In this document: one piece after another, positions 25,536-33,551 of the stretch
How the letters are laid out: each line of letters opens with the position of its first letter
Numbering within the stretch: position 1 is the stretch's first letter
Assembly (NCBI GenBank): GCA_964530115.1
Contig: CAZGYD010000021.1
Coordinates: 9,131 to 73,130, forward strand
Reading direction: 5' to 3'
DNA length: 64,000 nucleotides
Source of the DNA: Fen-999 sp964530115
GTDB taxonomy: Bacteria > Pseudomonadota > Gammaproteobacteria > Burkholderiales > Rhodocyclaceae
Program-made: the position numbers and the translations under genes
The notes under the pieces: model-generated
Told to the model about the DNA's origin: nothing
Database searches by the model: none
The model's input: only the letters and a program-made list of their open reading frames with translations

Positions 25536-26111
25536 ATGCTCACCCGCGACGACCTCTACACCCTCGAAAAGTACGCCCGCGTGCGGCCGCAGTTCCGCGC
25601 CCGCGTCATGGCGCACAAGAAGAACCGCATCGTTCCGCTGGGTCCGAACGCGACACTGCATTTCGAGGACAGGCTGACCATGCAGTACCAGATCCAGGAG
25701 ATGCTCCGCCTCGAGCGCATCTTCGAGCCGGAGCTGATCCAGGAGGAGCTCGACGTCTACAACCCGCTCATTCCCGACGGCCAGAACTGGAAAGCGACCT
25801 TCATGATCGAGTACCCGGATCCGGAAGAGCGCCGGCGCCGGCTCGCGGAGCTCGTCGGCATCGAGCACGCGGTCTGGGTGCAGGTGGCGGGCTTTCCGCG
25901 CGTTTCGCCGATCGCCAACGAGGATCTCGACCGGACCGCCGAGGGCAAGACCTCCTCGGTGCATTTCCTGCGTTTCGAGCTGAGTCCCGAGATGATCGCC
26001 GCGCTCAAGGCGGGCGCGCCCTTGACCATGGGCATCGACCACCCGAACTATCAGGCGAGCGTCACGGCTTCCGCGGCCGTCCGGGACTCGCTGATCGCCG
26101 ATCTGGCCTGA
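25536..26111 (+). CDS. DUF3501 family protein
   Basis: A protein of 191 residues starting 4 bp after the Fe-S protein. The segments LEKYARVRPQFRARVMAHKK, LTMQYQIQEMLRLERIF and TSSVHFLRFELSPEM are typical of DUF3501. Biochemical role unknown; always found with the rubrerythrin/GlpC-like pair, so it is likely part of the same peroxide-reducing system. Confidence 0.8.
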   Translation: MLTRDDLYTLEKYARVRPQFRARVMAHKKNRIVPLGPNATLHFEDRLTMQYQIQEMLRLERIFEPELIQEELDVYNPLIPDGQNWKATFMIEYPDPEERRRRLAELVGIEHAVWVQVAGFPRVSPIANEDLDRTAEGKTSSVHFLRFELSPEMIAALKAGAPLTMGIDHPNYQASVTASAAVRDSLIADLA

Positions 26112-26174
26112 GCGGCCAGGAAAAATTCTGCGGCGCAGATAGCGAATCTCCTTCACGGGCGCTGCGCGCCGACG

Positions 26175-26211
26175 ATAGCCGACGGCTATCTATCGCATTC
26201 CAACGATTGAT
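26175..26211. promoter_or_regulatory. OxyR operator upstream of dps
   Basis: ATAG-n7-CTAT-n7-ATTC-n7-TGAT with exact 7-bp spacers, 66 bp before the dps start. The first half is also a perfect inverted repeat GATAGCC-GAC-GGCTATC. Confidence 0.8.
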
Positions 26212-26276
26212 TGGCCATGGCTATCGAACGGGATTAGGATTCCCAGCGTGATCCGCACATGACCAAGGAGAACGCC

Positions 26277-26774
26277 ATGAAAGCCAGCAAATCCGCCAGG
26301 ACGCCCGCCATCGACATCGGCATCGGCGAGAAGGACCGCGCCGCCATCGCCGCCGGCCTGTCGCGCTTCCTCGCCGACAGCTTCACGCTCTACATGATGA
26401 CGCACAACTTCCACTGGAACGTCACGGGGCCGATGTTCAATACGCTGCACACGATGTTCATGGAGCAGTACACCGAGCAGTGGAACGCGCTCGACATGAT
26501 CGCCGAGCGGATCCGTTCGCTCGGTCATCCGGCGCCCGGCAGCTTCCACGAGTACGCGAAACTCGCCTCGATCGAGGAGCCGAAGGGCGTGCCCAAGGCG
26601 ACCGAGATGATCCGGCTGCTCGTCGCCGCTCAGGAAGCGACCGCCCGCACCGCGCGCAGCCTGTTCCCGATGGTCGAGAAGGCCAACGACCAGCCGACCC
26701 TGGACCTCCTCACACAGCGGCTGGAGATCCACGAGAAGACGGCATGGATGCTCAGGAGCCTGCTGGAGGAGTAG
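26277..26774 (+). CDS. dps: Dps ferroxidase/DNA-protection protein
   Basis: A protein of 165 residues forming 12-mers that oxidise and store iron using peroxide. The ferroxidase site lies in MTHNFHWNVTGPMFNTLHTM and the following EQYTEQWNALDMIAERIRSL. ATG 26277 is chosen because AAGGAG precedes it; an ATG 18 bp upstream overlaps that site. Under an OxyR operator. Confidence 0.93.
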   Translation: MKASKSARTPAIDIGIGEKDRAAIAAGLSRFLADSFTLYMMTHNFHWNVTGPMFNTLHTMFMEQYTEQWNALDMIAERIRSLGHPAPGSFHEYAKLASIEEPKGVPKATEMIRLLVAAQEATARTARSLFPMVEKANDQPTLDLLTQRLEIHEKTAWMLRSLLEE

Positions 26775-26799
26775 CACCCGAATAGCACGAGCGGTGAAC

Positions 26800-26845
26800 T
26801 TGCAATCGAGAATTGTTCGCATATACAATGCGAACAATTCTCGTT
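26800..26845 (+). promoter_or_regulatory. Promoter covered by a 35-bp Fur-like palindrome
   Basis: GAGAATTGTTCGCAT (26808-26822), spacer ATACA, then ATGCGAACAATTCTC (26828-26842): perfect 15-bp arms. The right side (26827-26845) resembles a Fur box of the AATGATAATAATTCTCATT kind. A sigma-70-like promoter TTGCAA-16-TATACA (26800-26827) is buried in it, so binding would block transcription of the iron operon. Confidence 0.75.
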
Positions 26846-26858
26846 ATGGAGGTTCACC

Positions 26859-27419
26859 ATGCTTCGTCTTTCCCGCATCCTTCGCAGCACGGGCCTTGCC
26901 GTTCTGACCGGCATCGCCCTCGATGCCACCGCCCTCGAGTACCCGATCGGCGCACCGCAGAACCTCGCCGGCATGGAGGTCGCCGCGGTCTATCTCCAGC
27001 CGGTCGAGATGGAGCCCGAGGGCCACATGCGCAAGGCGGCGGAGTCGGACATCCATCTCGAGGCCGACATCCATGCGCTGGCCAACAACCCGAACGGCTT
27101 CCCCGAAGGCTTCTGGATTCCCTATCTGCTCGTCAAGTACGAGCTGACCAAGGTGGGCACCGGTGAGGTGATCAAGGGCGACATGATGCCGATGGTCGCC
27201 TCCGACGGCCCGCACTACGGCGACAACGTCAAGCTCAAGGGCCCGGGCAGGTACAAGGTCAAGTTCATCATCTACCCGCCCAACGCCAAGGAGAACCCGC
27301 AGGGGAACGCCTTCGGCCGCCACACCGACCGCGCCACCGGTGTGCGCCCGTGGTTCAGGCCGGTCGAGGCCGAATGGGAATTCACCTACGCCGGCATCGG
27401 CAAGAAGGGCGGGTACTGA
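26859..27419 (+). CDS. P19/Tp34-type periplasmic iron-uptake protein
   Basis: A protein of 186 residues with a signal peptide (GLAVLTGIALDATA) and the family signature SDIHLEADIHA plus GDNVKLKGPGRYKVKF. P19 proteins are copper-containing periplasmic dimers that help ferrous iron uptake. First gene after the Fur-like palindrome, with GGAGG 6 bp before the ATG. Usually partnered with an FTR1-type permease, which is missing here. Confidence 0.88.
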   Translation: MLRLSRILRSTGLAVLTGIALDATALEYPIGAPQNLAGMEVAAVYLQPVEMEPEGHMRKAAESDIHLEADIHALANNPNGFPEGFWIPYLLVKYELTKVGTGEVIKGDMMPMVASDGPHYGDNVKLKGPGRYKVKFIIYPPNAKENPQGNAFGRHTDRATGVRPWFRPVEAEWEFTYAGIGKKGGY

Positions 27420-27421
27420 GC

Positions 27422-28834
27422 ATGCGCACGAAGCTGATGGCCGCGCTGATCGCGGCCGGCGTCGCGCTGCCTGCGCTCGCCGACGATACCGCCGCCCTGC
27501 GCGCCGAGCTGAAACGCCTGGCGGAGCGCATCGAGGCGCTGGAAAAGCAGAACCGCGAGATGGAAAAGGCGCTCGCCACCGAGCGCGTCAGCGAGAACGA
27601 GCCCGAGGTGGTCACCCGACTCAAGGCGGTCGAGTTCCAGACATTGTCGATGCAGAAGCAGGCGCGCCAGATCGAGGCGCTCGAAGGCATCAGCGTCGGC
27701 GCCGCCGTCACCGGCGTGGCGCAGAAACTCAGCCGTGGTAGCACGCCGGCCGGCGAGCGCGAATCGCGCGCCGGTTACCGCGGCGACCTCTCCGTCACGC
27801 TTCCCGGCGGCGAGATGGGCGACATCGAGGGCAAGATCTTCACCCACGTCCGCTTCGGCCAGGGCGAGGGTGTGACGGCAAGGCCGACCTACACGAGCAC
27901 ACCAAACACCCTGGCCTTCCAGAAGGGGGAAGGACCGGACGACTCGTTCGCCATCCTCGCCCAGGCCTGGTACCAGCTCAAGGTGCCACTGCCGCGCGAC
28001 GGCATCAAGGCCCACTCGCGCGAGCACCTGCATCTGACCTTCGGCAAGATCGACCCCTTCGTCTTCTTCGACCAGAACGCGGCCGCCGACGACGAATCGG
28101 CGAAGTTCATGAACAACGTGTTCGTGCACAACCCGCTGCTCGATTCCGGGGGCGACATCGGCGCCGACGCTTATGGCTTCGCCCCGGGTGCCATCTTCCA
28201 GTACGTCAATGAAAGGCGGAAGGGCTCGGAGTGGATGCTCTCGCTCGGCGTCTTCGGCTCCGGGCCCGGCGCCAACTTCAGCGGCTCGCTCTCGGCGCCG
28301 CTCCTGATCGCGCAGGCCGAGACGAAGGCACGGTTCAACTATCTGCCGGGCAACTATCGCGTCTATCTGTGGCAGAACGGCCGGGCGTCGGGTTATGACG
28401 GCATCGAGCGCCACCATGCCGGTTTCGGCGCCTCGATCGATCAGCGGCTGACTGACGACCTGACGCTCTTCGGCCGCTATGGCCACCAGCTCAAGGGCCG
28501 GGTGCGCTTCGACCGTGCCGTGACCATCGGCACGGAACTCGCCGGCAGCGCCTGGGGCCGCGCTGCCGACGGGCTGGGCTTCGCGGCGGGCGCGCTGCGC
28601 ACGAGCAGGGACTTCCGCAACGACGCGCCGGTGCTCGATGCGAACGGTGACGGCAATCCCGATTTCGGCTACGAGGCCGCCGGCTGGGAGAAGCAGGCCG
28701 AGCTCTACTACCGCTACAGGGTCAACAACAAGCTCGAGCTGACGCCGGACTTCCAGCTGATCCGCAGGCCGGCGGGCGATGGCTCGGCGCAGACGGTGAA
28801 AGTGATCGGCATGCGCATCAAGGTCGGGATCTGA
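27422..28834 (+). CDS. Outer-membrane porin-like protein
   Basis: A protein of 470 residues with a signal peptide (LMAALIAAGVALPALA), a coiled coil (about 25-85, RAELKRLAERIEALEKQ) and then a beta-rich region with alternating aromatic strands to a C-terminal strand ending in IKVGI. This layout is common in porins linked to metal-uptake genes. Residues 102-109 (KLSRGSTP) are encoded by an inserted dispersed repeat at the junction between coiled coil and barrel. Two bp after P19, so co-transcribed. Confidence 0.75.
   Translation: MRTKLMAALIAAGVALPALADDTAALRAELKRLAERIEALEKQNREMEKALATERVSENEPEVVTRLKAVEFQTLSMQKQARQIEALEGISVGAAVTGVAQKLSRGSTPAGERESRAGYRGDLSVTLPGGEMGDIEGKIFTHVRFGQGEGVTARPTYTSTPNTLAFQKGEGPDDSFAILAQAWYQLKVPLPRDGIKAHSREHLHLTFGKIDPFVFFDQNAAADDESAKFMNNVFVHNPLLDSGGDIGADAYGFAPGAIFQYVNERRKGSEWMLSLGVFGSGPGANFSGSLSAPLLIAQAETKARFNYLPGNYRVYLWQNGRASGYDGIERHHAGFGASIDQRLTDDLTLFGRYGHQLKGRVRFDRAVTIGTELAGSAWGRAADGLGFAAGALRTSRDFRNDAPVLDANGDGNPDFGYEAAGWEKQAELYYRYRVNNKLELTPDFQLIRRPAGDGSAQTVKVIGMRIKVGI
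27724..27747 (-). repeat. Host dispersed 24-bp repeat, copy 4 (inside porin gene)
   Basis: One mismatch to consensus. Read in the porin frame it adds KLSRGSTP. Confidence 0.85.
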
Positions 28835-28836
28835 GC

Positions 28837-29190
28837 ATGCGCCGCCTCCTCCCGCACCTGCTCTTCGTCGCCCTGCTCTGGTTCGGCCTTGGCTGGGCGA
28901 CGCAAAGCGCCGCCCAGCCGGTCGAACTGCCGACCTTCCACATCGTCGTCAGGGACGGACGCTTCTCACCGGAACGCCTCGAAGTGCCGGCCGGCACACG
29001 CATCAAACTCACGCTGCAGAACGACGGACCCGGCCCGCTCGAGTTCGAGAACGACGAGATGCGCATCGAGAAGATCCTCGCGCCCGGCGCGCGCTCCTTC
29101 GTCGTCTTGCCGAAGCTCAAGGCCGGCGAGTACGAGTTCATCGACGAGTTCAACCCGATCACGGGCCGGCTCACGGTCATCGCCCGATGA
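28837..29190 (+). CDS. Periplasmic cupredoxin-like protein
   Basis: A protein of 117 residues with a signal peptide ending near SAAQP and a cupredoxin fold (FSPERLEVPAGTRIKLTLQN, then GPLEFENDEM). The Cys/His copper ligands of classical cupredoxins are absent; instead there are acidic residues, as in EfeO-type N-terminal domains, which suggests iron or copper delivery. It starts 2 bp after the porin and overlaps the next gene (ATGA). Confidence 0.8.
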   Translation: MRRLLPHLLFVALLWFGLGWATQSAAQPVELPTFHIVVRDGRFSPERLEVPAGTRIKLTLQNDGPGPLEFENDEMRIEKILAPGARSFVVLPKLKAGEYEFIDEFNPITGRLTVIAR

Positions 29191-30668
29191 ACCCACACGT
29201 GGCCACGATCAACCTGCACACGCGCCGCACGCGGCTGGCGCGTCTCGGCGACTGGATGGCGCGCCACCGCCGGGCGATCCTCGGCCTCCAGTGGGCGATC
29301 GTCGCCTGCTATGCCGTCCTCGTCGTGCTGCCGGCCTTCCTGCCGCAGCCGGACCCGGAGGCGCGCCTCTTCTCCAGCGACCTCGGCGCATCGAGCTTCG
29401 TCGATCCCGAGTACTGCACGACGGACGGCCAGATGGCGATGCAGGACAAGCCGCCCTACGTCGCCAGCTGGCACGAACGCCTCACGCTCGCCGCGCAGTA
29501 CCTGTTCTGGGGCCTCTGGTGGCCGTTCGTGATCGTCTCGGTGATGGCCATGGGCCGTGTCTGGTGCGGCGTGCTCTGCCCCGAAGGTGCGCTCGCGGAG
29601 TTCGCGAGCCGCCACGGCCGCGGCGGCGCCATCCCGAAATGGCTGCGCTGGAGCGGCTGGCCGGTCGTCGCCTTCATCCTGACCACCGTCTATGGCCAGT
29701 TGATCAGCGTCTACGAATATCCGCAGGCGGCGCTGCTGATCCTCGGCGGCTCGACCGTCGCCGCCATGGCCATCGGCTGGTTGTACGGCAAGGGCAAGCG
29801 GGTCTGGTGCCGTTATCTCTGCCCGGTCTCGGGCGTGTTCGCATTGCTTGCGCGGCTTTCGCCCGTACATTTCCGCGTCAATGCCGATGCCTGGCGCCGG
29901 TACCCGGTCCGCACGCCGGCCGTCGATTGCGCGCCGCTGCTCAACGTGCGCCGGCTCGAGGGCATGGCGCAATGCCACGCCTGCGGCCGTTGCAGCGGCC
30001 ACCGCGATGCCGTCGAGCTGGCGGCGCGCTCGCCCGCTCGCGAAATCCTCCACGGCGAGCCACCCCGAACCGCCGAAGCGGTGCTCTTGCTCTTCGGCCT
30101 CCTCGGCGTCGCCATCGGCGCCTTCACCTGGACCGTGAGTCCATGGTTCGTGGCGCTCAAGCAGGCGGCGGCCGAATGGCTCGTCGAGCGCGACATCCTC
30201 TGGCCGCTGGAGAGCGGCGCGCCCTGGTGGCTGCTCACGCATCAAGAAGCGACCGGCGACCTCTTCAGCTGGCTCGACGGTGCGATGATCCTCGGCTGGA
30301 TCGGCGGCGTCGCGCTGCTGCTCGGCGGTGTTTCGTATGCCTGCCTGCGCATTGCCGCGCACCTGGCCGGAACCGACTGGCGCCGGCTGTCGCTCGCTTT
30401 GACGCCGCTTGCCGGCATCGGCCTCTTCCTTGGACTTTCGATGATGACGGCGACACACCTGCGCGCCGAGGGCGTGCCACTCGGCTGGCTGCCCGGCCTG
30501 CGCGCGTCGCTGCTCGCGGCCGGCGTCACGGGCTCGGCCTGGCTCGGCCTGCAACTCCTGAAACTCAGCCGTCGCAATACGCCGGCGAAGGCCGCTTCCG
30601 GCGCCATCGGCGCGATGCCCGTCGTGATGGTCACTGCAAGCTGGCTGCTCGTCTTTTACGTCTGGTGA
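29187..30668 (+). CDS. Polytopic Fe-S membrane protein (NapH/NosR-like)
   Basis: A protein of 493 residues with about eight membrane helices. Two CX3CP motifs follow helices (VWCGVLCPEG and VWCRYLCPVSG) as in NapH/NosR/RdxA-type electron-transfer proteins; CHACGRCSG supplies further cysteines in the soluble loop. In this operon it may feed electrons for ferric reduction or for the P19 system. Residues near the last helix (LKLSRRNTPA) come from a dispersed repeat copy. Confidence 0.8.
   Translation: MNPHVATINLHTRRTRLARLGDWMARHRRAILGLQWAIVACYAVLVVLPAFLPQPDPEARLFSSDLGASSFVDPEYCTTDGQMAMQDKPPYVASWHERLTLAAQYLFWGLWWPFVIVSVMAMGRVWCGVLCPEGALAEFASRHGRGGAIPKWLRWSGWPVVAFILTTVYGQLISVYEYPQAALLILGGSTVAAMAIGWLYGKGKRVWCRYLCPVSGVFALLARLSPVHFRVNADAWRRYPVRTPAVDCAPLLNVRRLEGMAQCHACGRCSGHRDAVELAARSPAREILHGEPPRTAEAVLLLFGLLGVAIGAFTWTVSPWFVALKQAAAEWLVERDILWPLESGAPWWLLTHQEATGDLFSWLDGAMILGWIGGVALLLGGVSYACLRIAAHLAGTDWRRLSLALTPLAGIGLFLGLSMMTATHLRAEGVPLGWLPGLRASLLAAGVTGSAWLGLQLLKLSRRNTPAKAASGAIGAMPVVMVTASWLLVFYVW
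30560..30583 (-). repeat. Host dispersed 24-bp repeat, copy 5 (inside Fe-S membrane protein gene)
   Basis: Four mismatches to consensus. In the same reading frame as the copy in the porin, giving KLSRRNTP. Confidence 0.75.
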
Positions 30669-30678
30669 GGAGTAACTC

Positions 30679-30990
30679 ATGGATGACACCAATCCAACCG
30701 CTCACCAGCCACCCGCACGCATGGTCGCGGGTGCGCTGGCGCATCTGGCGCGGCACATGGAGACCGGTTGCCCGCGCTCGGCATACCTCGCTGCCATGCT
30801 GCTCGAACAGGTGGCCAACGATCCTGACGCCGACGAGCACCTGCGCGCGCATGCACGGGAACTGGTCGAAATTCTCGAAAGGGACCGGGAGCGGGAAAAC
30901 CCTGGCGATTCCGTGCCGGCTCCGAACGCAGCCTTATCGACAATCACCGACACGACGAGGAGGGAAACATGGACAAGGACAAGGTACTGA
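30679..30990 (+). CDS. Uncharacterised small protein of the iron operon
   Basis: A protein of 103 residues. The first 70 residues are helical (ALAHLARHMETGCPRSAYLA, then EHLRAHARELVEILERDRE); the tail is low-complexity and overlaps the bacterioferritin start by 22 bp. A GAGGAG ribosome site precedes the ATG. No family recognised. Confidence 0.65.
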   Translation: MDDTNPTAHQPPARMVAGALAHLARHMETGCPRSAYLAAMLLEQVANDPDADEHLRAHARELVEILERDRERENPGDSVPAPNAALSTITDTTRRETWTRTRY

Positions 30991-31424
30991 AAACGCTCAA
31001 CCGCATCATGGAGCTCGAGCTCGCCGGCGTCGTGCGCTACACGCACTATGCCCTGATGGTTTACGGCTACAACCGGATACCGATCGTCGACTGGCTGCAG
31101 AAGCAGGCAGATGAGAGTCTCGCCCACGCGCGCCGGGCCGGCGACCTGGTGACCTGGCTGGGCGGCCATCCGTCGCTCGGCATCGGACCGCTGCTCGAAT
31201 CGCACAAGCACGACATCGGCGACATCCTGCGCGAATCGCTGGCGCACGAAGGGGAAGCGCTCAGGGCTTACGAGGAACTGCTCGCGCTCGTCAAGGATCG
31301 TGACGTCCGTCTCGAAGAGTACGCCCGCGACATGATCGCCGAGGAAGTCGCACACCAGGACGAAGTCGACAAGATGCTGCGCAAGCCCGGCCAGACCGAG
31401 ACTTTCGCAGGGTTACGGAACTGA
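30969..31424 (+). CDS. Bacterioferritin-like ferritin
   Basis: A protein of 151 residues with the ferritin four-helix pattern: ELELAGVVRYTHYAL, ADESLAHARRAGDLVTWLGG, HEGEALRAYEELL and AEEVAHQDEVDKML. The second ligand motif is ADESLAHA rather than the ExxH of classical Bfr, so the di-iron site may differ. Presence of a ferritin in a Fur-box operon is unusual, since storage proteins are normally made when iron is plentiful. Confidence 0.8.
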   Translation: MDKDKVLKTLNRIMELELAGVVRYTHYALMVYGYNRIPIVDWLQKQADESLAHARRAGDLVTWLGGHPSLGIGPLLESHKHDIGDILRESLAHEGEALRAYEELLALVKDRDVRLEEYARDMIAEEVAHQDEVDKMLRKPGQTETFAGLRN

Positions 31425-31431
31425 GTCGGCA

Positions 31432-32076
31432 ATGGCTGACGCGTCGCGCCTCTCGCCGCTCGCGCTCGCCCTCGTGGCCATGGCCCACGTGGCCGTGCTC
31501 GCGCTGCTGGTGAGCCTGCGCGTCGTGCCGGTAACGCTGCCGCTGCCGCCGCTGATGGTGAGCCTGGTAACGCCTTCGCAGCCACCTGAGTCCGCACCGG
31601 AAATCGTCCCGCCGCGACCAAAAGCGGTGGCACGCCGGGAACGGCCGTTGCCGGAACCGAGTCCGCCGGTGCTCGCGGCCGAGACGTCATTGCCGGCCCC
31701 GCTTCCCGAAGTCGAGCGGATCGTCGAGCCGACGCCTTTGCCGCCGATCGCCGCGCCCCATGCACCGCCCCAGCCGGCAGCGCCAGCGCCGGTGGCGCCG
31801 CCGCGGTTCGATGCCGACTACCTCGACAACCCCAAGCCGGCCTATCCGCCGTTGTCACGGCGCATTGGCGAGGAAGGCAAGGTCGTGCTGCGCGTTTTCG
31901 TCGAAGCCTCGGGTCTGCCCTCGCAGGTCGAGGTGCGCACGAGTTCCGGTTCGGAGCGCCTCGACCGTGCAGCGGTCTCCGCGGTCGGACGCTGGAGGTT
32001 CGTCCCCGCACGTCAGGGCAGCGAGGCCGTGGCCGCCTGGGTGCTGGTGCCCATCGTTTTCAGCTTGAAGGAATGA
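31432..32076 (+). CDS. tonB: TonB energy-transducing protein
   Basis: A protein of 214 residues with an N-terminal membrane helix (about 9-28), a Pro-rich periplasmic spacer and the C-terminal TonB fold (NPKPAYPPLSRRIGEEGKVV, then ERLDRAAVSAVGRWRFVP). It couples the proton motive force to outer-membrane receptors such as the one at 33552. Seven bp after the ferritin gene. Confidence 0.92.
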   Translation: MADASRLSPLALALVAMAHVAVLALLVSLRVVPVTLPLPPLMVSLVTPSQPPESAPEIVPPRPKAVARRERPLPEPSPPVLAAETSLPAPLPEVERIVEPTPLPPIAAPHAPPQPAAPAPVAPPRFDADYLDNPKPAYPPLSRRIGEEGKVVLRVFVEASGLPSQVEVRTSSGSERLDRAAVSAVGRWRFVPARQGSEAVAAWVLVPIVFSLKE

Positions 32077-32084
32077 GGAACGAC

Positions 32085-32876
32085 ATGAACGAATCGCTCG
32101 GTTTCGCCCACTTTCTCGCCCAGGCCGACGGCGTCGCCCGTTTCGTGCTCGGGCTGCTCCTCTTCGGTTCGATGGGCAGCTGGTACCTGATCGTCACCAA
32201 GGGCATGCACATCTATCGCAGCAACCGCCGCAGCCGGCGCTTCCTCGATTCCTTCTGGGAAGCGCCCAACCTCGAGGCCGTGGCTGCGAAGATCCGAACC
32301 GACGGCACGCCGGAGCCCTTTTCGCACCTTCTGCACCACGGTTTCGCCGCTATCGAGCATCTGAGCCGGCGCGAAAACGCCGCCCATCTCATCGATGCCG
32401 GCGCGCCCGACGAGATGCTCATGCGTGCCCTGAAGCGCGCCATCGAGGAGGATAAGACACGCATGGAATTCGGCCAGACCTTCCTCGCGACCGTGGCCTC
32501 GAGCGCGCCCTTCGTCGGCCTGTTCGGCACCGTCTGGGGCATCTATCACGCGCTGGTGGCCATCGGCCTTTCCGGCCAGGGTACGCTCGACAAGGTCGCC
32601 GGCCCGGTCGGCGAAGCGCTGATCATGACCGGCATCGGGCTGGCCGTGGCCATCCCCGCCGCCATCGCCTACAACGCCTTCGCCCGCGCCAACCGCAACA
32701 CGCTGGCGCGGCTCAACGCCTTCGCCTATGACGTTTTCAACTTCCTCGCAACAGGCATCAAGGCCTCGCCGATGCGTGCCGACGCGCGGGCCACCAGCGA
32801 GCGTGTGGTCGCGCTCGCCCGTGCCCAGGGTATCGTCGGCGAACCGCCGGCCCACCCTGGCCTGGCCGTGCGCTGA
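32085..32876 (+). CDS. exbB: ExbB proton-channel subunit
   Basis: A protein of 263 residues of the MotA/TolQ/ExbB type with three membrane helices and the signature ATVASSAPFVGLFGTVWGIY and ALIMTGIGLAVAIPAAIAYN. ATG 32085 follows GAGGAA; ATG 32073 overlapping the tonB stop is an alternative that adds four residues. Confidence 0.92.
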   Translation: MNESLGFAHFLAQADGVARFVLGLLLFGSMGSWYLIVTKGMHIYRSNRRSRRFLDSFWEAPNLEAVAAKIRTDGTPEPFSHLLHHGFAAIEHLSRRENAAHLIDAGAPDEMLMRALKRAIEEDKTRMEFGQTFLATVASSAPFVGLFGTVWGIYHALVAIGLSGQGTLDKVAGPVGEALIMTGIGLAVAIPAAIAYNAFARANRNTLARLNAFAYDVFNFLATGIKASPMRADARATSERVVALARAQGIVGEPPAHPGLAVR

Positions 32877-32887
32877 AAGGACGGGAC

Positions 32888-33310
32888 ATGGCCTTCGGAA
32901 GCCTCGATACCACCGCCGACGACAACGAGCCGCTCGCCGAGATCAACATGGTGCCGCTGATCGACGTGATGCTGGTGCTGCTGGTCATCTTCATCGTCAC
33001 TGCGCCGCTCCTCACCCATGCGGTGAAGGTGGATCTGCCGCGCGCCTCGTCTACGGTCAACGTGACGAAGCCGGAGAACGTGCAGCTCGCCATCGACGCC
33101 CAAGGTCGCGTCTATTGGAACGGCGAGCCCGTCGATGACTCTGCCTTGAACGAGCGGTTCGCCGATGCGGCGGCCCGGCAGCCGCAGCCCGAGCTGCACA
33201 TCCGTGCCGAGCGGACGACACCCTACGAGAAGGTCGCACAAGTAATGTCCGAGGCAGCGCGTCGCGGCCTCACCCGGATCGGCTTCGTCACCGACCCGTC
33301 GATGCGATGA
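32888..33310 (+). CDS. exbD: ExbD
   Basis: A protein of 140 residues with the single membrane helix and conserved Asp (INMVPLIDVMLVLLVIFIV) and a periplasmic domain ending in RRGLTRIGFVTDP. Completes the TonB motor. Its stop overlaps the hemP start (ATGA). Confidence 0.93.
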   Translation: MAFGSLDTTADDNEPLAEINMVPLIDVMLVLLVIFIVTAPLLTHAVKVDLPRASSTVNVTKPENVQLAIDAQGRVYWNGEPVDDSALNERFADAAARQPQPELHIRAERTTPYEKVAQVMSEAARRGLTRIGFVTDPSMR

Positions 33311-33474
33311 ACGAGCCGCGACAGCACAAGCCGGTGCCCTTGCCGCCGGCACCGCCACCGAGGCTCGACAGCGCGCGGCTGCTCGGCCGTGCGCGCGAGG
33401 TGATCATCGTCCATCGCGGTGAAGAATACCGCCTGCGCGTCACCCGACAGGACAAGCTCATTCTGACCAAGTAG
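33307..33474 (+). CDS. hemP: Hemin uptake protein HemP
   Basis: A protein of 55 residues ending in REVIIVHRGEEYRLRVTRQD then KLILTK, the diagnostic HemP pattern. ATG overlaps the exbD stop. HemP is usually needed for haem or iron-starvation responses in betaproteobacteria. Easily missed because of its size. Confidence 0.85.
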   Translation: MNEPRQHKPVPLPPAPPPRLDSARLLGRAREVIIVHRGEEYRLRVTRQDKLILTK

Positions 33475-33551
33475 TTTCCATTCATCATCAGCCAGCCAGC
33501 GCTCCTCGCGCCAGCCAGCCAGCAACATATGACTGACTCAAGGAGCGTTGC

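Noticed and set aside
33482..33525. CCAG tandem units before the siderophore receptor as a phase-variation tract
   Set aside because: Only two to three units per run and outside any promoter that could be defined.
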